A DNA stretch of 64,000 bases. Origin: Microthrixaceae bacterium (lineage in GTDB: Bacteria; Actinomycetota; Acidimicrobiia; Acidimicrobiales; Microtrichaceae). The DNA lies in contig JAMLGM010000007.1 in the NCBI GenBank assembly GCA_023957975.1, positions 1-64,000 of the forward strand, read 5' to 3'. Positions 26,955 through 38,999 of this stretch are shown one piece after another. Numbering within the stretch: position 1 is the stretch's first letter; every line of letters starts with the position of its first letter. The position numbers and the translations under genes were made by a program. Under the pieces are notes generated by a model. It ran no database searches. It was not told the DNA's origin and saw only the letters and a list, made by a program, of their open reading frames with translations.

Positions 26955-28343
26955 TCAGTGCCCAATCGGGTCATGGGTGAGGTGGGCGCGCCGCGGGATC
27001 CACAGCGCGGCCGCGATTCCGCCCGCCGAGATGAGCGCGCCGATCTGATACGAGCGTTCGAACCCGCCGAGCGTTCCGTTCGTCGCTCCGAGTGCGGTGT
27101 GCATCGCATCGAAGATGTTCATGCCGAGCGACGTCGCCACCTGGATCGCCATCTGCACCGTGGCTCCGGCCACCCCGAGGTCCTGGTTCGACACCGAGTT
27201 TGCGACGACCGTCGAGCTCACCGGCTGCACCGTGCCCATCCCCCAGCCCGACACCAACGCCGAGGCCACGATGAGCCACAGCGGCAACCCGTCGACGGCG
27301 AAGGCGATCATCACCAGCGACACGCTGATCATCGAGGTTCCGACCAGGGTCAGCGTGCGAGGTTCGACCGTGGCGAAGAGCCGACCGGCCACCATCCCGG
27401 CGATCGCGAACGCGAACGGCCGCGGTGTGCTCGTGAGCGAGACCCGGGTGTCGCTCCAGTTGCCCACCTCGTCGAGCAACACGGGCAACAAGATGAACCC
27501 GCCCATGTAGCCGAATTGGGCGAAGGTCGCGGCGATCACCGACGAGGTGAACGACCTGCGCCTGAAGTAGCGGATGGGGATCAGTGGATGCTCGACCCTT
27601 CGCTCGATGACGACAAAGGCCCGGGCGAACGCCACCGCAGCGACCGCGATGCCGATCGTGCGGGCATCGGACCAGCCCCACTTCGGTGTGCGCTCGGCCA
27701 ACAACATGAGCGCCAGCACCGCGGCGGCGAGCGCCACGTTGCCGGCAACGTCGAACCGGGTGCGCTCCCCCCGTTCGGTGTGGGGCAGAACCCGCCAGCA
27801 CACTGCGAGCGCACCCACGAGCACCGGAATCTGGATGACGAAGATCGAGCGCCATCCGAACGCTTCGACGAGCGGGCCGCCGATCACCAGGCCGATCATC
27901 GGCGATCCGGCGCCCACGAGAGCCCAGTACCCGAGCGCCTTGGCGCGCTCGTGCGGGGCGAACATCAGGTTGATGATCGCCATCGCACACGGGCTGATCG
28001 CGGCGCCGAGCATCGCCGAGACGATCCTGAATGTGATGAGCGAGGCGGGAGACCAGGCGAATGCGCACAACACGGTGAACACCGTCATTCCCGCAAAGCT
28101 CGCGAGGTACACCCGGCGGTGGCCCAGGATGTCGCCGAGCTTTCCACCGGTGGCCGCCACCAACGCGTTCGCCACGATAGGACCCGACACCAGCCACACC
28201 AGCGACGCGACACTCGTGTTGAGGTCCTCGGCGATCGAGGGTCGGCTCACGGTGAGAATGGTGAAGTTCAGCCCGATGGCGAATGCGCCGGTGAGCACCG
28301 ACCACGTCACCAGCCACGGACCTGCGGCGCGCCGATTCGTCAT
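26955..28343 (-). CDS. MFS transporter, DHA2 (EmrB/QacA-like) drug exporter family
   Basis: About 462 residues with some 14 hydrophobic spans. The motif A-like GGKLGDILGHRRVY lies between helices 2 and 3, and GWRSIFVIQIPVLV is typical of 14-helix DHA2 exporters. A proton-driven efflux pump for hydrophobic or cationic drugs is likely; the substrate is unknown. The ATG at 28343 (MTNRRAAGPWLV) is the sensible start; the open frame upstream to 28490 runs into an inverted repeat. No adjacent regulator is visible. Confidence 0.85.
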   Translation of the reverse strand: MTNRRAAGPWLVTWSVLTGAFAIGLNFTILTVSRPSIAEDLNTSVASLVWLVSGPIVANALVAATGGKLGDILGHRRVYLASFAGMTVFTVLCAFAWSPASLITFRIVSAMLGAAISPCAMAIINLMFAPHERAKALGYWALVGAGSPMIGLVIGGPLVEAFGWRSIFVIQIPVLVGALAVCWRVLPHTERGERTRFDVAGNVALAAAVLALMLLAERTPKWGWSDARTIGIAVAAVAFARAFVVIERRVEHPLIPIRYFRRRSFTSSVIAATFAQFGYMGGFILLPVLLDEVGNWSDTRVSLTSTPRPFAFAIAGMVAGRLFATVEPRTLTLVGTSMISVSLVMIAFAVDGLPLWLIVASALVSGWGMGTVQPVSSTVVANSVSNQDLGVAGATVQMAIQVATSLGMNIFDAMHTALGATNGTLGGFERSYQIGALISAGGIAAALWIPRRAHLTHDPIGH

Positions 28344-28426
28344 GGGATATCGCCGGTCATGGAGCACCATCGTCGCACAGTTGCGAAGCCACCGGTGCGG
28401 CCGCGTCCGCCAACGTTTCGGGGTGA

Positions 28427-28506
28427 CATGTAGCCGGTTGGGGTGGCCGCCTCGTCGCGGCGGCTGGGGAACACCACGTGGGCAGACCACCCCAACCCGC
28501 TACATG
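28427..28506. repeat. Long inverted repeat between kinase and MFS genes
   Basis: Arms CATGTAGC-C-GGTTGGGGTGG and CCACCCCAACC-C-GCTACATG pair over about 21 bases with one C-C mismatch. The interior holds a second small hairpin (CCGCC ... GGCGG) and the palindrome CCACGTGG. It lies downstream of the PASTA kinase and upstream of the MFS gene, so it could be a kinase terminator or an operator. The rest of this 245-base gap shows nothing I recognise. Confidence 0.6.
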
Positions 28507-28588
28507 CCGTAGGGAAAATGTAGGGCGGCGCTTGTCGCGGGTGAGGGATACCCCCCTCGAAATCGTCCGGCGACCTCGCCGCCGACGG

Positions 28589-30799
28589 TCAGGCGCGGCT
28601 GGTCAGCAACTGGACTGCGGTGCCTTTGACGTGCAGTTCGCCGGGCTGTGGGCGTTGTCCGACGACCGCCGCCGAGGGGGCGCCATCGATGCCGGCGATG
28701 CTGAACCCCGCCGCGTTCAACGTGGCCTCAGCCTGAGTTCCGCTCTGACCTCGTACGTCGGGGATCGGGAAGGTCTCGGGCCCGATCGACACGACGACAT
28801 CGACGGCCGAATCCCGAGGCAACTCGGTGTTTTCGGGTTGTCCCAGCCGCACGACGGTGCCCACCGGTTGGTCGCTGAACTCGTCGATACGGTTCATCCC
28901 GAGTTGTACCGACGCGAGGATCTGGCTGGCGGCCTCAGCACTTTGACCGACGAGCCCGACCGGAACCTTCCGGGGGGCCGGCCCTGCGGAAATCACCAGG
29001 TCGACCGGGGTGGACTTGGGAACCTGCCCCGTCGCGTCGGGGGCCACCTGGGGCGTCGCCGAAATCAGGACCCCTGCCGGCACGGTCTCGTCAAAGGGGT
29101 CGTCGCGTTGGCCGACGACGAGCCCCACCTCGTCGAGCGCCGCCAGAACCGACCCCTCGTCGCTGACCCCCGGTTCCAGGGCCGGATACGGGACGAGTGA
29201 GTTGCCGAGCGACACGGTGAGGTGCACCGTCTCGCCCTCGCGGAGTTCCTCGCCCGCCGCCGGATCCTGGGCGATGACCTCGTTCGGGTCGGTGTCGTCC
29301 TGCCGGGTCCTGGTCACCTCCACCTCGAACCCGAGGTCCTTGAGCGCCTGGCTCGCGTTCTGTTCGACCTCGCCCACCACGTTCAACACGGGGTGTCGGG
29401 GGATACGCAGTTCAATCCACCAGTAGGTTCCGCCGGCGATCAACCCGATGACCAACACCACCGAAACCACGATCCACGGCCAACGACGCGGCGATCGCTC
29501 ATTCGATGGATCGACCGGAGGCGCATCGGAGTCGGCGTCGGGCCCGGCATCGAGCGCACCGGTGGCGGCCGACTCCCCCGCAGCCTCGCCGGCCGCCACG
29601 TCCACCGACTCGTCCGGCGGCGAGGTGGCATCGGCGCCGATCGCAATCTCCTCGACCGCTGCCGTGTCCAGCGCTGCCGTGTCCAGCGCTGTGTCATCGA
29701 TCGCCGCAGCATCGAACAGGCGCACCGTCGCCGGCGTCGCGATGTCGGTGTCCGGATCCGAGTCCCCAGAGGCCGGCTCGCCCGAAACCGGCTCACCCAA
29801 AGCTGGGGCGCCTGTCGCCCCCACCGCTGACAGCACCTCGGTCGGGTCCTCGACCTCCAACACCGCGGTGAGGTCGATCGCCGCCACCTCCGCCGCAACA
29901 TCGGCGGCGACGGCATCGAGTTCGGAGGGCGGGACCGCGCTCGCGATCGGAATGTCCGCCGGACGGGCGAACTGCCTCGATAGTTCGATCAACGCGAGCT
30001 GTAGATCGACCGCGGAGATTCGCTCCTCCGGGTCGAGCTTTCCGGCCGCTTCGAGGAGCGGACCGAGCGGACCCGCTTCGGCCGGGGCGCTCAGGTCGTG
30101 GCCAAGCCGCGCCAACGAGGTCGCATCTGGGGTGTCGCGCTCGAACACCGCCTCTCCGCTCACGGCCTCCGCCAATACCAGGGCGAGGGCATACACGTCG
30201 GCAGCGGGCGACACGAGGGAGCCCTGCACTTGTTCGGGAGCGACGTACTTCGGGGTACCCGGCGACCCGGCGAGATCGGTGACACTCGACTCGCTGAGCG
30301 CCCGGGCAACACCGAAGTCGGCGATCTTGAGTTGGCGATCGAGCCCGAACAGCAGATTGGCGGGTTTGATGTCACGGTGCACGATGCCTCGCCGGCCGGC
30401 GTGATCGAGCGCCGAAGCGGCGGCGATGCCGATCCCGATCACCTGGGCGACGGTCAGCGGCCCATGGTCGAGCACCGAACGCAGCGAACCCCCTCCGAGG
30501 TATTCCATCGTGATGTACGGCAATCCGTTCGCCGCGGATTCGTTGTAGTCGTACAGCTTGACGATGTGGCGATGATCGAGCGCGGCCACCGCCTTGGCCT
30601 CGGCGCGAAACCGGCGAAGGAAGCGGGTATCGGCGGCCACGAACTCGTGGAGCACCTTGATGGCGACATCGCGATCGAGTTTCAGGTCGCGGGCGAGATA
30701 CACCTGAGCGGAGGCGCCGCTGCCCAGGAAATACACGATCCGGTAGCGGTTCTCGAACAAATCACCGCGCTCAAGGAGTCGACGCACCATCGTCGCCAT
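28589..30799 (-). CDS. PASTA-domain Ser/Thr protein kinase (PknB-like)
   Basis: 736 residues. The cytoplasmic kinase domain has a Gly-rich loop (LGSGASAQV, about 26-33), catalytic Lys48 in VAIKVL, HRDIKPAN at 141-148 and DFG at 161-163, all intact. An Ala/Asp/Glu-rich linker of about 170 residues includes a short repeat (ALDTA-ALDTA). A transmembrane helix at about 440-463 and four extracellular PASTA modules follow, ending LLTSRA. Such kinases sense muropeptides and control cell-wall growth and division. It is not linked here to the usual division or FHA genes. Confidence 0.93.
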   Translation of the reverse strand: MATMVRRLLERGDLFENRYRIVYFLGSGASAQVYLARDLKLDRDVAIKVLHEFVAADTRFLRRFRAEAKAVAALDHRHIVKLYDYNESAANGLPYITMEYLGGGSLRSVLDHGPLTVAQVIGIGIAAASALDHAGRRGIVHRDIKPANLLFGLDRQLKIADFGVARALSESSVTDLAGSPGTPKYVAPEQVQGSLVSPAADVYALALVLAEAVSGEAVFERDTPDATSLARLGHDLSAPAEAGPLGPLLEAAGKLDPEERISAVDLQLALIELSRQFARPADIPIASAVPPSELDAVAADVAAEVAAIDLTAVLEVEDPTEVLSAVGATGAPALGEPVSGEPASGDSDPDTDIATPATVRLFDAAAIDDTALDTAALDTAAVEEIAIGADATSPPDESVDVAAGEAAGESAATGALDAGPDADSDAPPVDPSNERSPRRWPWIVVSVVLVIGLIAGGTYWWIELRIPRHPVLNVVGEVEQNASQALKDLGFEVEVTRTRQDDTDPNEVIAQDPAAGEELREGETVHLTVSLGNSLVPYPALEPGVSDEGSVLAALDEVGLVVGQRDDPFDETVPAGVLISATPQVAPDATGQVPKSTPVDLVISAGPAPRKVPVGLVGQSAEAASQILASVQLGMNRIDEFSDQPVGTVVRLGQPENTELPRDSAVDVVVSIGPETFPIPDVRGQSGTQAEATLNAAGFSIAGIDGAPSAAVVGQRPQPGELHVKGTAVQLLTSRA

Positions 30800-30866
30800 C
30801 GTAGTTGCGCGTCACCTGAGGACTGTCGACGCGACCGGTTCTCGTCGCCGCAACCCAACGGGCACA

Positions 30867-31313
30867 ATGGGGACCATGCCGAAAAAGGTGAAGGCCCTGC
30901 TCTACGTCTTGTCCGCGTGCGCCATCGCGCTTGGAGTGTGGGTGTACAACAACGCCGTCACCGGCCCCGACCAGACCAGCTTGGCCACCAAGCCGTACGT
31001 CGATCGGCTGATCCCGACGAGCGGTTCGCAGGCACCGCCTCAGGCGACGGTGGGCATCGACCTCGAACCGGGCTACGACGCGTTCCTCGTCGTGAACGGC
31101 GAGAAGATTGCCAACACCATTTCCGAGGCCGACCAGGACCCAGACGGGCTCCGCAAGGCTCCGACGCTCGGCCTCATCGAGTACACGCCCGGGTTGGGCA
31201 AGCGCGTGGAACGACTCGCGACCCCTCGCACCTGCGTCGACGCCTGGGTCTGGAAGGTCGTCGACGGACCCGACAACCCCGAACAGATCAGCTGGTGTTT
31301 CAACGTCGCCTGA
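30867..31313 (+). CDS. Small membrane-anchored or secreted protein of unknown function
   Basis: 148 residues (or 145 from the second ATG at 30876, MPKKVKALLYVL). A basic start and one hydrophobic helix (about residues 10-25) indicate an anchor or signal. The remainder is hydrophilic, with IDLEPGYDAFLVVNGEKI suggesting a beta-rich domain, and two Cys (TCVDAW, SWCFNVA) near the C-terminus that could form a disulfide. It is divergent from the PASTA kinase and could share its promoter region. No family recognised. Confidence 0.6.
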   Translation: MGTMPKKVKALLYVLSACAIALGVWVYNNAVTGPDQTSLATKPYVDRLIPTSGSQAPPQATVGIDLEPGYDAFLVVNGEKIANTISEADQDPDGLRKAPTLGLIEYTPGLGKRVERLATPRTCVDAWVWKVVDGPDNPEQISWCFNVA

Positions 31314-31348
31314 CGCGGCTCATTCGAACGCGGCTCAGTCGAGGTCGG

Positions 31349-31352
<4 letters not shown>
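31314..31352. repeat. Degenerate tandem repeat spanning the HAD gene stop
   Basis: About two and a half imperfect 14-15-bp units (CGCGGCTCATTCGAA, CGCGGCTCAGTCGAG, GTCGGTCAGTCGAG) fill the gap between two convergent genes. The last unit includes the reverse-strand stop codon of the HAD gene. Confidence 0.6.
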
Positions 31353-34673
<3,321 letters not shown>

Positions 34674-34694
34674 CCACTGGGTAATGTCCGCGCC

Positions 34695-35240
34695 GTGACT
34701 TCCGGCCACGACGACTCACCGCTCGTGCTCCTCCGCTCGACCAGAGCGTTGCCGATCGCCGTCCCCGAGGACGCCCCGGCCGAGGGGTTGGTGCCCTGGT
34801 ACGTGCGCCGCTTGGCGTGGATGCTCGACGACTCGATCCCGGTGGGGACGAGTCGACGCGTCGGCATCGACGGGTTCCTCAGCTTCATTCCCGGGTTCGG
34901 CGACGCCGCCGGATTCGGATTCGCCACGGTCGTCGTGCTCGCCGGGGTTCGCGCCGGATGCAGTTGGGTCACGGTGCTGCGCATGACCGTCATCGCGCTC
35001 ATCGAATCGACCCTCGGGCTCATCCCGTTCTTCGGCCCGGTGTTCTCCTTCGCCGTCAAGGCCAACAACCGCAACCTGCGGGTGATCGAACGCGACCTCG
35101 CCGACCGGGAGGCGACCCGCCGGGAGAGCTGGAAGGTCCTCATCGCGGTCGTGGCGATGTTCGTGTTGACCGTGGCCGTGTTTGTGGCGGGCATCGCGGT
35201 GTTCACCTGGGTGGTCGTCGACTGGCTCTTCGGCGGTTAA
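34695..35240 (+). CDS. DUF4112 membrane protein
   Basis: 181 residues from a GTG. The core GIDGFLSFIPGFGDAAGFG, then STLGLIPFFGPVFSFAVKANNRNLRVIE, is the DUF4112 signature: two hydrophobic hairpins followed by KANxRN. A last transmembrane helix (VLIAVVAMFVLTVAVFVAG) ends the protein. Function unknown in the family. It is followed by a GC-rich tandem repeat. Confidence 0.8.
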   Translation: MTSGHDDSPLVLLRSTRALPIAVPEDAPAEGLVPWYVRRLAWMLDDSIPVGTSRRVGIDGFLSFIPGFGDAAGFGFATVVVLAGVRAGCSWVTVLRMTVIALIESTLGLIPFFGPVFSFAVKANNRNLRVIERDLADREATRRESWKVLIAVVAMFVLTVAVFVAGIAVFTWVVVDWLFGG

Positions 35241-35263
35241 CCGTCCGACGGCGCAGGTCGTCC

Positions 35264-35330
35264 CAGCGCGGCACAGCGTGACGCGCGGCGCGGCGCGGCA
35301 CAGCGCGGCACAGCGTGACGCGCGGCGCGG
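35264..35330. repeat. Two identical 30-bp copies, 37-bp period
   Basis: The 30-base segment starting CAGCGCGGCACAGCGTGACG at 35264 is repeated exactly at 35301, separated by CGCGGCA, which is itself a piece of the unit. It lies between the DUF4112 stop and the next gene. Very GC-rich, no coding potential that I trust. Confidence 0.85.
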
Positions 35331-35433
35331 CACATCGGGGAGCCCCCAGGCGGATCTGGGGGATCGCCCCGATGGTGGTGTGCCCGTTCGAGGTCGATGG
35401 TGATCGGGAGAACTCACCCACGGAGGACCCACG

Positions 35434-36135
35434 ATGAACTCGACCACCACCCAGCCGAACCCGACGACCTCCAGGAGCACCGGACAGTGGCTGGTCGACC
35501 AGCGCAACGCCGGCGCCACCCCCGAGGAGATCGCCGATCTGCTCGTGCGCGCCGGTTGGTCGGCCGACGCCGCCGCCGACACGGCGCTGAGGTCGCTGCG
35601 CAGCGTCGATCGCCACCGCCTGCTGTACCACGGGCTGTGTTGGGGCGCCGGCCTGGGTTCGCTCGCCCTCGGCAGCGCCTTGCACCTGGCCATCGCCAAC
35701 CCACAGCACCTCGACGATCGGACCACCATGGCGCTTGCCATCACGGTGGCCATCGTCCTGCTCCCGATCGCCGCCACCTGCGGCTACTTCGTGCACCGGG
35801 TCGAACACGAGGACCGCTTCGCCGTGTTCTCCCCCACTCGGCGCACCCTCTTCGGCTGGCTCGCCGGCTGCACCGCGGTCGTCGGGATCTCGCGGCTCAT
35901 CACCTACCTGTACCAACTCGTTTCCTCCCTCGTGGGGGCATCGGGTGAGGACCTGGGAATCGATGCGATCGGCCAGGTGGCGGTCACCCTCGTCATCGCC
36001 GTGCCGCTGTTCGCCTGGTCGATCGTGCAGTGGCGCCGCTCGAACGTCGCGTTGCGTTCCCTCGGCCGCAACGTCGGCGACGGGCCCGGCCTGGGCAACG
36101 GCCACGAGTACCTTGGCGGAGGTGATCAACGGTGA
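35434..36135 (+). CDS. Four-helix membrane protein preceding a sensor kinase
   Basis: 233 residues after a good GGAGG ribosome site. The N-terminus is soluble (QWLVDQRNAGATPEEIADLLVRAGWSADAA), which looks like a small helical UBA/SHOCT-like segment. Four membrane spans follow and then a polar tail. Its end overlaps the start of the sensor kinase gene, so it is probably an accessory subunit or co-sensor of that two-component system. No named family recognised. Confidence 0.7.
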   Translation: MNSTTTQPNPTTSRSTGQWLVDQRNAGATPEEIADLLVRAGWSADAAADTALRSLRSVDRHRLLYHGLCWGAGLGSLALGSALHLAIANPQHLDDRTTMALAITVAIVLLPIAATCGYFVHRVEHEDRFAVFSPTRRTLFGWLAGCTAVVGISRLITYLYQLVSSLVGASGEDLGIDAIGQVAVTLVIAVPLFAWSIVQWRRSNVALRSLGRNVGDGPGLGNGHEYLGGGDQR

Positions 36136-37258
36136 GCGAGCGGACCCACGACTACGAGAACTGCTCGTCGGAACGGGCGCGCTGCGGGTCCTCACCCTCG
36201 TTTGGAGCACCGTGGTCACCATCATCGACGCCCGCTCCGGCGTGCTCGGACGAACCGGGGTGGCGTTCGGCGGGCTCCTGGTCATGGCCGCGTGGACGGC
36301 GTGGTGGTTCCGCACCCTCGCGGTCTCGCCGACGAAGCTCACCACAGCCCCGTCGATGGCGATCGACCTTGGGGTCGCCATGGCGGTCACCGCCGCAGAC
36401 GCCTGGGTGTATGCGGGCGACCACCCCCAGAGCTACGGATCGGCCTGGCCGATCGCGGCCGTGTTGAGCATCGGTGCGACGGCGGGCATGTCCACCGGAG
36501 CCCTCGCCGGGTTGGCCCTGGGCGTGACCCGAATCGTGGCGGCGGCGATCGGCGACGCCACCGGGGGTGCCTGGTTGGCGCTCACCGGGTCCGTGCTCCT
36601 GGCCGTCATCGCCGGTGTCGTCGCGGGCTACGTCAGCGGTCGGCTCCGGCGCGCCGAATCGGAGGTCGCGCTCGCCCGGGCGCGCGAGGAATTCGCCCGC
36701 GACCTGCACGATGGCGTGCTGCAGACCCTGGCCGTCATTCAGCGACGAAGCGACGACGACCAACTCGTCGCGTTGGCCCGGGAACAGGACCGCGAACTGC
36801 GTGCATTCATCGGCGACACCACGACCACGACACCGTTGCCGACCAATCTCGTCGCAGATCTGCAACGCGCCGCGGCTCGTGTTTCCGGGCGCGAACTCAT
36901 CGAAGTGAATGTCGTGGTGATCGATGCCCCCGACGGACCCGACCCACGTCACGAGGCACTCGTCGCTGCGGTCGGCGAGGCGCTCACCAACGCTGCCAAA
37001 CACGGCCGCGCAACGGTCGTGACCGTGTGTGTCGACGCCGACGAGGACACGCTGACCGTGACGATCAACGATGACGGGGTCGGGTTCGACCCCGTCACCA
37101 CCACCGAAGGGGTCGGACTGACGCGTTCGATTCGCGGCCGACTCAACGACGTCGGGGGCACCGCGACGGTGCGGTCCCGGCCCGGACACGGCACCGAGGT
37201 CGAGCTGCGCGTTCCGACATCGGCGGCGCCGCGCTCCGCCCGAGAGGAGACCAGATGA
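36122..37258 (+). CDS. NarL-type sensor histidine kinase
   Basis: About 378 residues. Five or six membrane spans fill residues 10-165, then a linker and a HisKA_3 dimerisation helix with the phospho-acceptor His in EEFARDLHDGVLQTLAVIQ. The HATPase domain shows the N box in GEALTNAAKHG and the G1 box in NDDGVGFDP, then GLTRSIRGRL and GHGTEVEL. The start is uncertain: GTG 36122 or TTG 36113, both overlapping the upstream membrane protein gene. The response regulator follows with a four-base overlap. Confidence 0.85.
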   Translation: MINGERADPRLRELLVGTGALRVLTLVWSTVVTIIDARSGVLGRTGVAFGGLLVMAAWTAWWFRTLAVSPTKLTTAPSMAIDLGVAMAVTAADAWVYAGDHPQSYGSAWPIAAVLSIGATAGMSTGALAGLALGVTRIVAAAIGDATGGAWLALTGSVLLAVIAGVVAGYVSGRLRRAESEVALARAREEFARDLHDGVLQTLAVIQRRSDDDQLVALAREQDRELRAFIGDTTTTTPLPTNLVADLQRAAARVSGRELIEVNVVVIDAPDGPDPRHEALVAAVGEALTNAAKHGRATVVTVCVDADEDTLTVTINDDGVGFDPVTTTEGVGLTRSIRGRLNDVGGTATVRSRPGHGTEVELRVPTSAAPRSAREETR

Positions 37259-37893
37259 CCGACCGGTTGACCCGATCGCTTCGCATCGTCATCGCCGACG
37301 ACCACGAGATCTGGTTGTCGGGCCTGCGAGCCGACCTCGGGCAGTACTTCACCGTGGTCGCCGCGGCCAACGACGCCACCGAGGCCATCGAGGCCATCCG
37401 ACGAGAACGACCCGACCTCGCGCTCGTCGACCTGCACATGGGCGGTGGGGGCGGCCTCGCGGTCGTGCGGGCCTGCGCCGCGGAGGTCCCCATCGTCATC
37501 CTCACCGTGTCGGAGGCCGAGCGCGACCTGCTCGACGCCGTCGCTGCCGGAGCGGTCGGGTTCCTCACCAAGTCGACACGGTCCGAGGACCTGCGCATCG
37601 CACTGCATCGCGCCGTCGACGGCGAACCGGTGTTCTCGCCCCAGCTCGCCGCACTGGTCCTCGGAGAGTTCCGACGCCTTGCAACGTCATCGCCGCCCGA
37701 GCAGGCGCTGTCGCCGCGCGAACGCGAGATCGTCGGGCTGGTGGCACGGGGGCACCCCTACCGCACCATCGCGGAGGAGCTTTTCATCTCTCCCAAGACC
37801 GTCGAGAACCACGTGCGCAACATCATGGCGAAGCTGCACCTGTCCCGACGCCACGAACTCATCCGCTGGGCGGTCGACCGCGGGATCGAATAG
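37255..37893 (+). CDS. NarL/LuxR-family response regulator
   Basis: 212 residues. The receiver domain has the acidic pair in IVIADDHE, phospho-acceptor Asp in LALVDLHMGGG, Thr in VILTVSEAE and Lys in FLTKSTR. The C-terminal LuxR helix-turn-helix is LSPREREIVGLVARGHPYRTIAEELFISPKTVENHVRNIM. It overlaps the kinase gene by ATGA and is its cognate partner. Targets are unknown; the upstream membrane protein gene may be part of the sensor unit. Confidence 0.93.
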   Translation: MTDRLTRSLRIVIADDHEIWLSGLRADLGQYFTVVAAANDATEAIEAIRRERPDLALVDLHMGGGGGLAVVRACAAEVPIVILTVSEAERDLLDAVAAGAVGFLTKSTRSEDLRIALHRAVDGEPVFSPQLAALVLGEFRRLATSSPPEQALSPREREIVGLVARGHPYRTIAEELFISPKTVENHVRNIMAKLHLSRRHELIRWAVDRGIE

Positions 37894-37894
37894 C

Positions 37895-38026
37895 ACGACC
37901 CTTACGCGCCTACGGTACGACCCTCACGCGTCTACGGCGCAGTGCTCACGAGACTACGGCGCAGTATTCATGCGCCTACGGCACAGTATTCATGCGCCTA
38001 CGGCACAGTATTCATGCGCCTACGGC
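37895..38026. repeat. Six 22-bp tandem units between convergent genes
   Basis: Units of 22 bp, the last three nearly identical (ACAGTATTCATGCGCCTACGGC) and the first three diverged (for example ACGACCCTTACGCGCCTACGGT). The array starts right after the response regulator stop. Its final unit contains the reverse-strand stop and last codons (VGA-stop) of the MetE-like gene, so each unit repeats that gene end. Not CRISPR: there are no spacers. Confidence 0.9.
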
Positions 38027-38953
38027 GAAGCGCGCCCCGGTGACCTGATGGAAGACCCGCTGGGACAGCTCGTTGGTGAGGCGCAGCACCCGTTCGGTCT
38101 GGCTGGCGCCGAACGCGTGCAGGTTCGCCGCCGGGGTGATGATCGAACGTTCGCGAAGCTGGAGCGGGTCGAGCCCCGCCATTGCCAGCTCGGCCCAGAT
38201 CTCCGACAGCCGCCGCCACAGACGATCTGAGTTCGGCCCCAACGGCTCGTCGACCGGCACCGCACCCCATGCGATGAACCCGCCCTCGTCGAAGAACCGC
38301 TGCAGATCGGCGGCGGCCGAGTCGAGGCGTGCACTGATCGGTGCGCCGAGCACCCGGATGCCGGTCCGTACGAGCAGCCCCCAGTCGGCGCGGCCACTGA
38401 CCTGAATGCCGACGAACGCCCGCTCGGCGATCGCCTCCACGACGCCGCCGACGAGACGGTCGATCGCCGCGGGCGACATCGGAAACGTCGGGTGCATCGA
38501 GTTCGACAGGCCCGGCTCTTCGAAGAACAACATGACCGGAGCGTCGGGCAGGACCTGCGCCGCCATGTCGAGGATCACCCCGGCCCATTCTTCGACGTAG
38601 TCGCGAGCCAGCCGACTGGCCTCGTCCCCACTCACCCCCGCCCCGAGGAGTCGCAGGCCAACCGTCACCGGACCGGTGAGCGACATGACCACCGGGTCGA
38701 CCCGTCCGCGCAGGCTCTCCAGAAATGCCCGTGCACCCGCCAGCGAATCGGCATCGCGATCGCTGACGTAACCGGCGGTACCGGCAAGCAGTTCCGCGGC
38801 TTCAGCTTCGAGGACAACGGTGGGTGCTGCGGGAAGATCGGGAACGAACTGCGTCACCATCGCCGCCGCGTCGCGGGCGCTCAGCTGCGGCAGTGCGCCG
38901 ATGACCGTGGCCAATCCGGCGGGTAGCGACATCTGCAGCGGACCAACCCCCAT
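38012..38953 (-). CDS. MetE/UROD-superfamily protein, zinc ligands altered
   Basis: 313 residues, a TIM barrel related to the C-terminal half of cobalamin-independent methionine synthase: LPAGLATVIGALP at the start, VVMSLTGPVTVGLRLLG, FFEEPGLSN and the C-terminal SIITPAANLHAFG. In relatives the barrel carries a HxC motif before DW that holds the catalytic zinc; here the same place reads GIQVSGRADWGLL, so His and Cys appear replaced. It may have lost methyl transfer or use another chemistry. ATG 38932 (MSLPAG) is an alternative start. The 3' end lies in the 22-bp repeat. Confidence 0.7.
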   Translation of the reverse strand: MGVGPLQMSLPAGLATVIGALPQLSARDAAAMVTQFVPDLPAAPTVVLEAEAAELLAGTAGYVSDRDADSLAGARAFLESLRGRVDPVVMSLTGPVTVGLRLLGAGVSGDEASRLARDYVEEWAGVILDMAAQVLPDAPVMLFFEEPGLSNSMHPTFPMSPAAIDRLVGGVVEAIAERAFVGIQVSGRADWGLLVRTGIRVLGAPISARLDSAAADLQRFFDEGGFIAWGAVPVDEPLGPNSDRLWRRLSEIWAELAMAGLDPLQLRERSIITPAANLHAFGASQTERVLRLTNELSQRVFHQVTGARFAVGA

Positions 38954-38999
38954 CCGTCCTGCTTAGCGATGCCGCCGGATTCTTTGCAAGTCTGTGGCA

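Noticed and set aside
36132..36467. Separate small gene starting MSERTHDYEN at GTG 36132
   Set aside because: It lies out of frame within the sensor kinase gene, whose frame encodes continuous membrane helices; a shadow.
37895..38026. CRISPR array
   Set aside because: Repeats are directly adjacent with no spacers and no cas genes are nearby; it is a plain tandem repeat.
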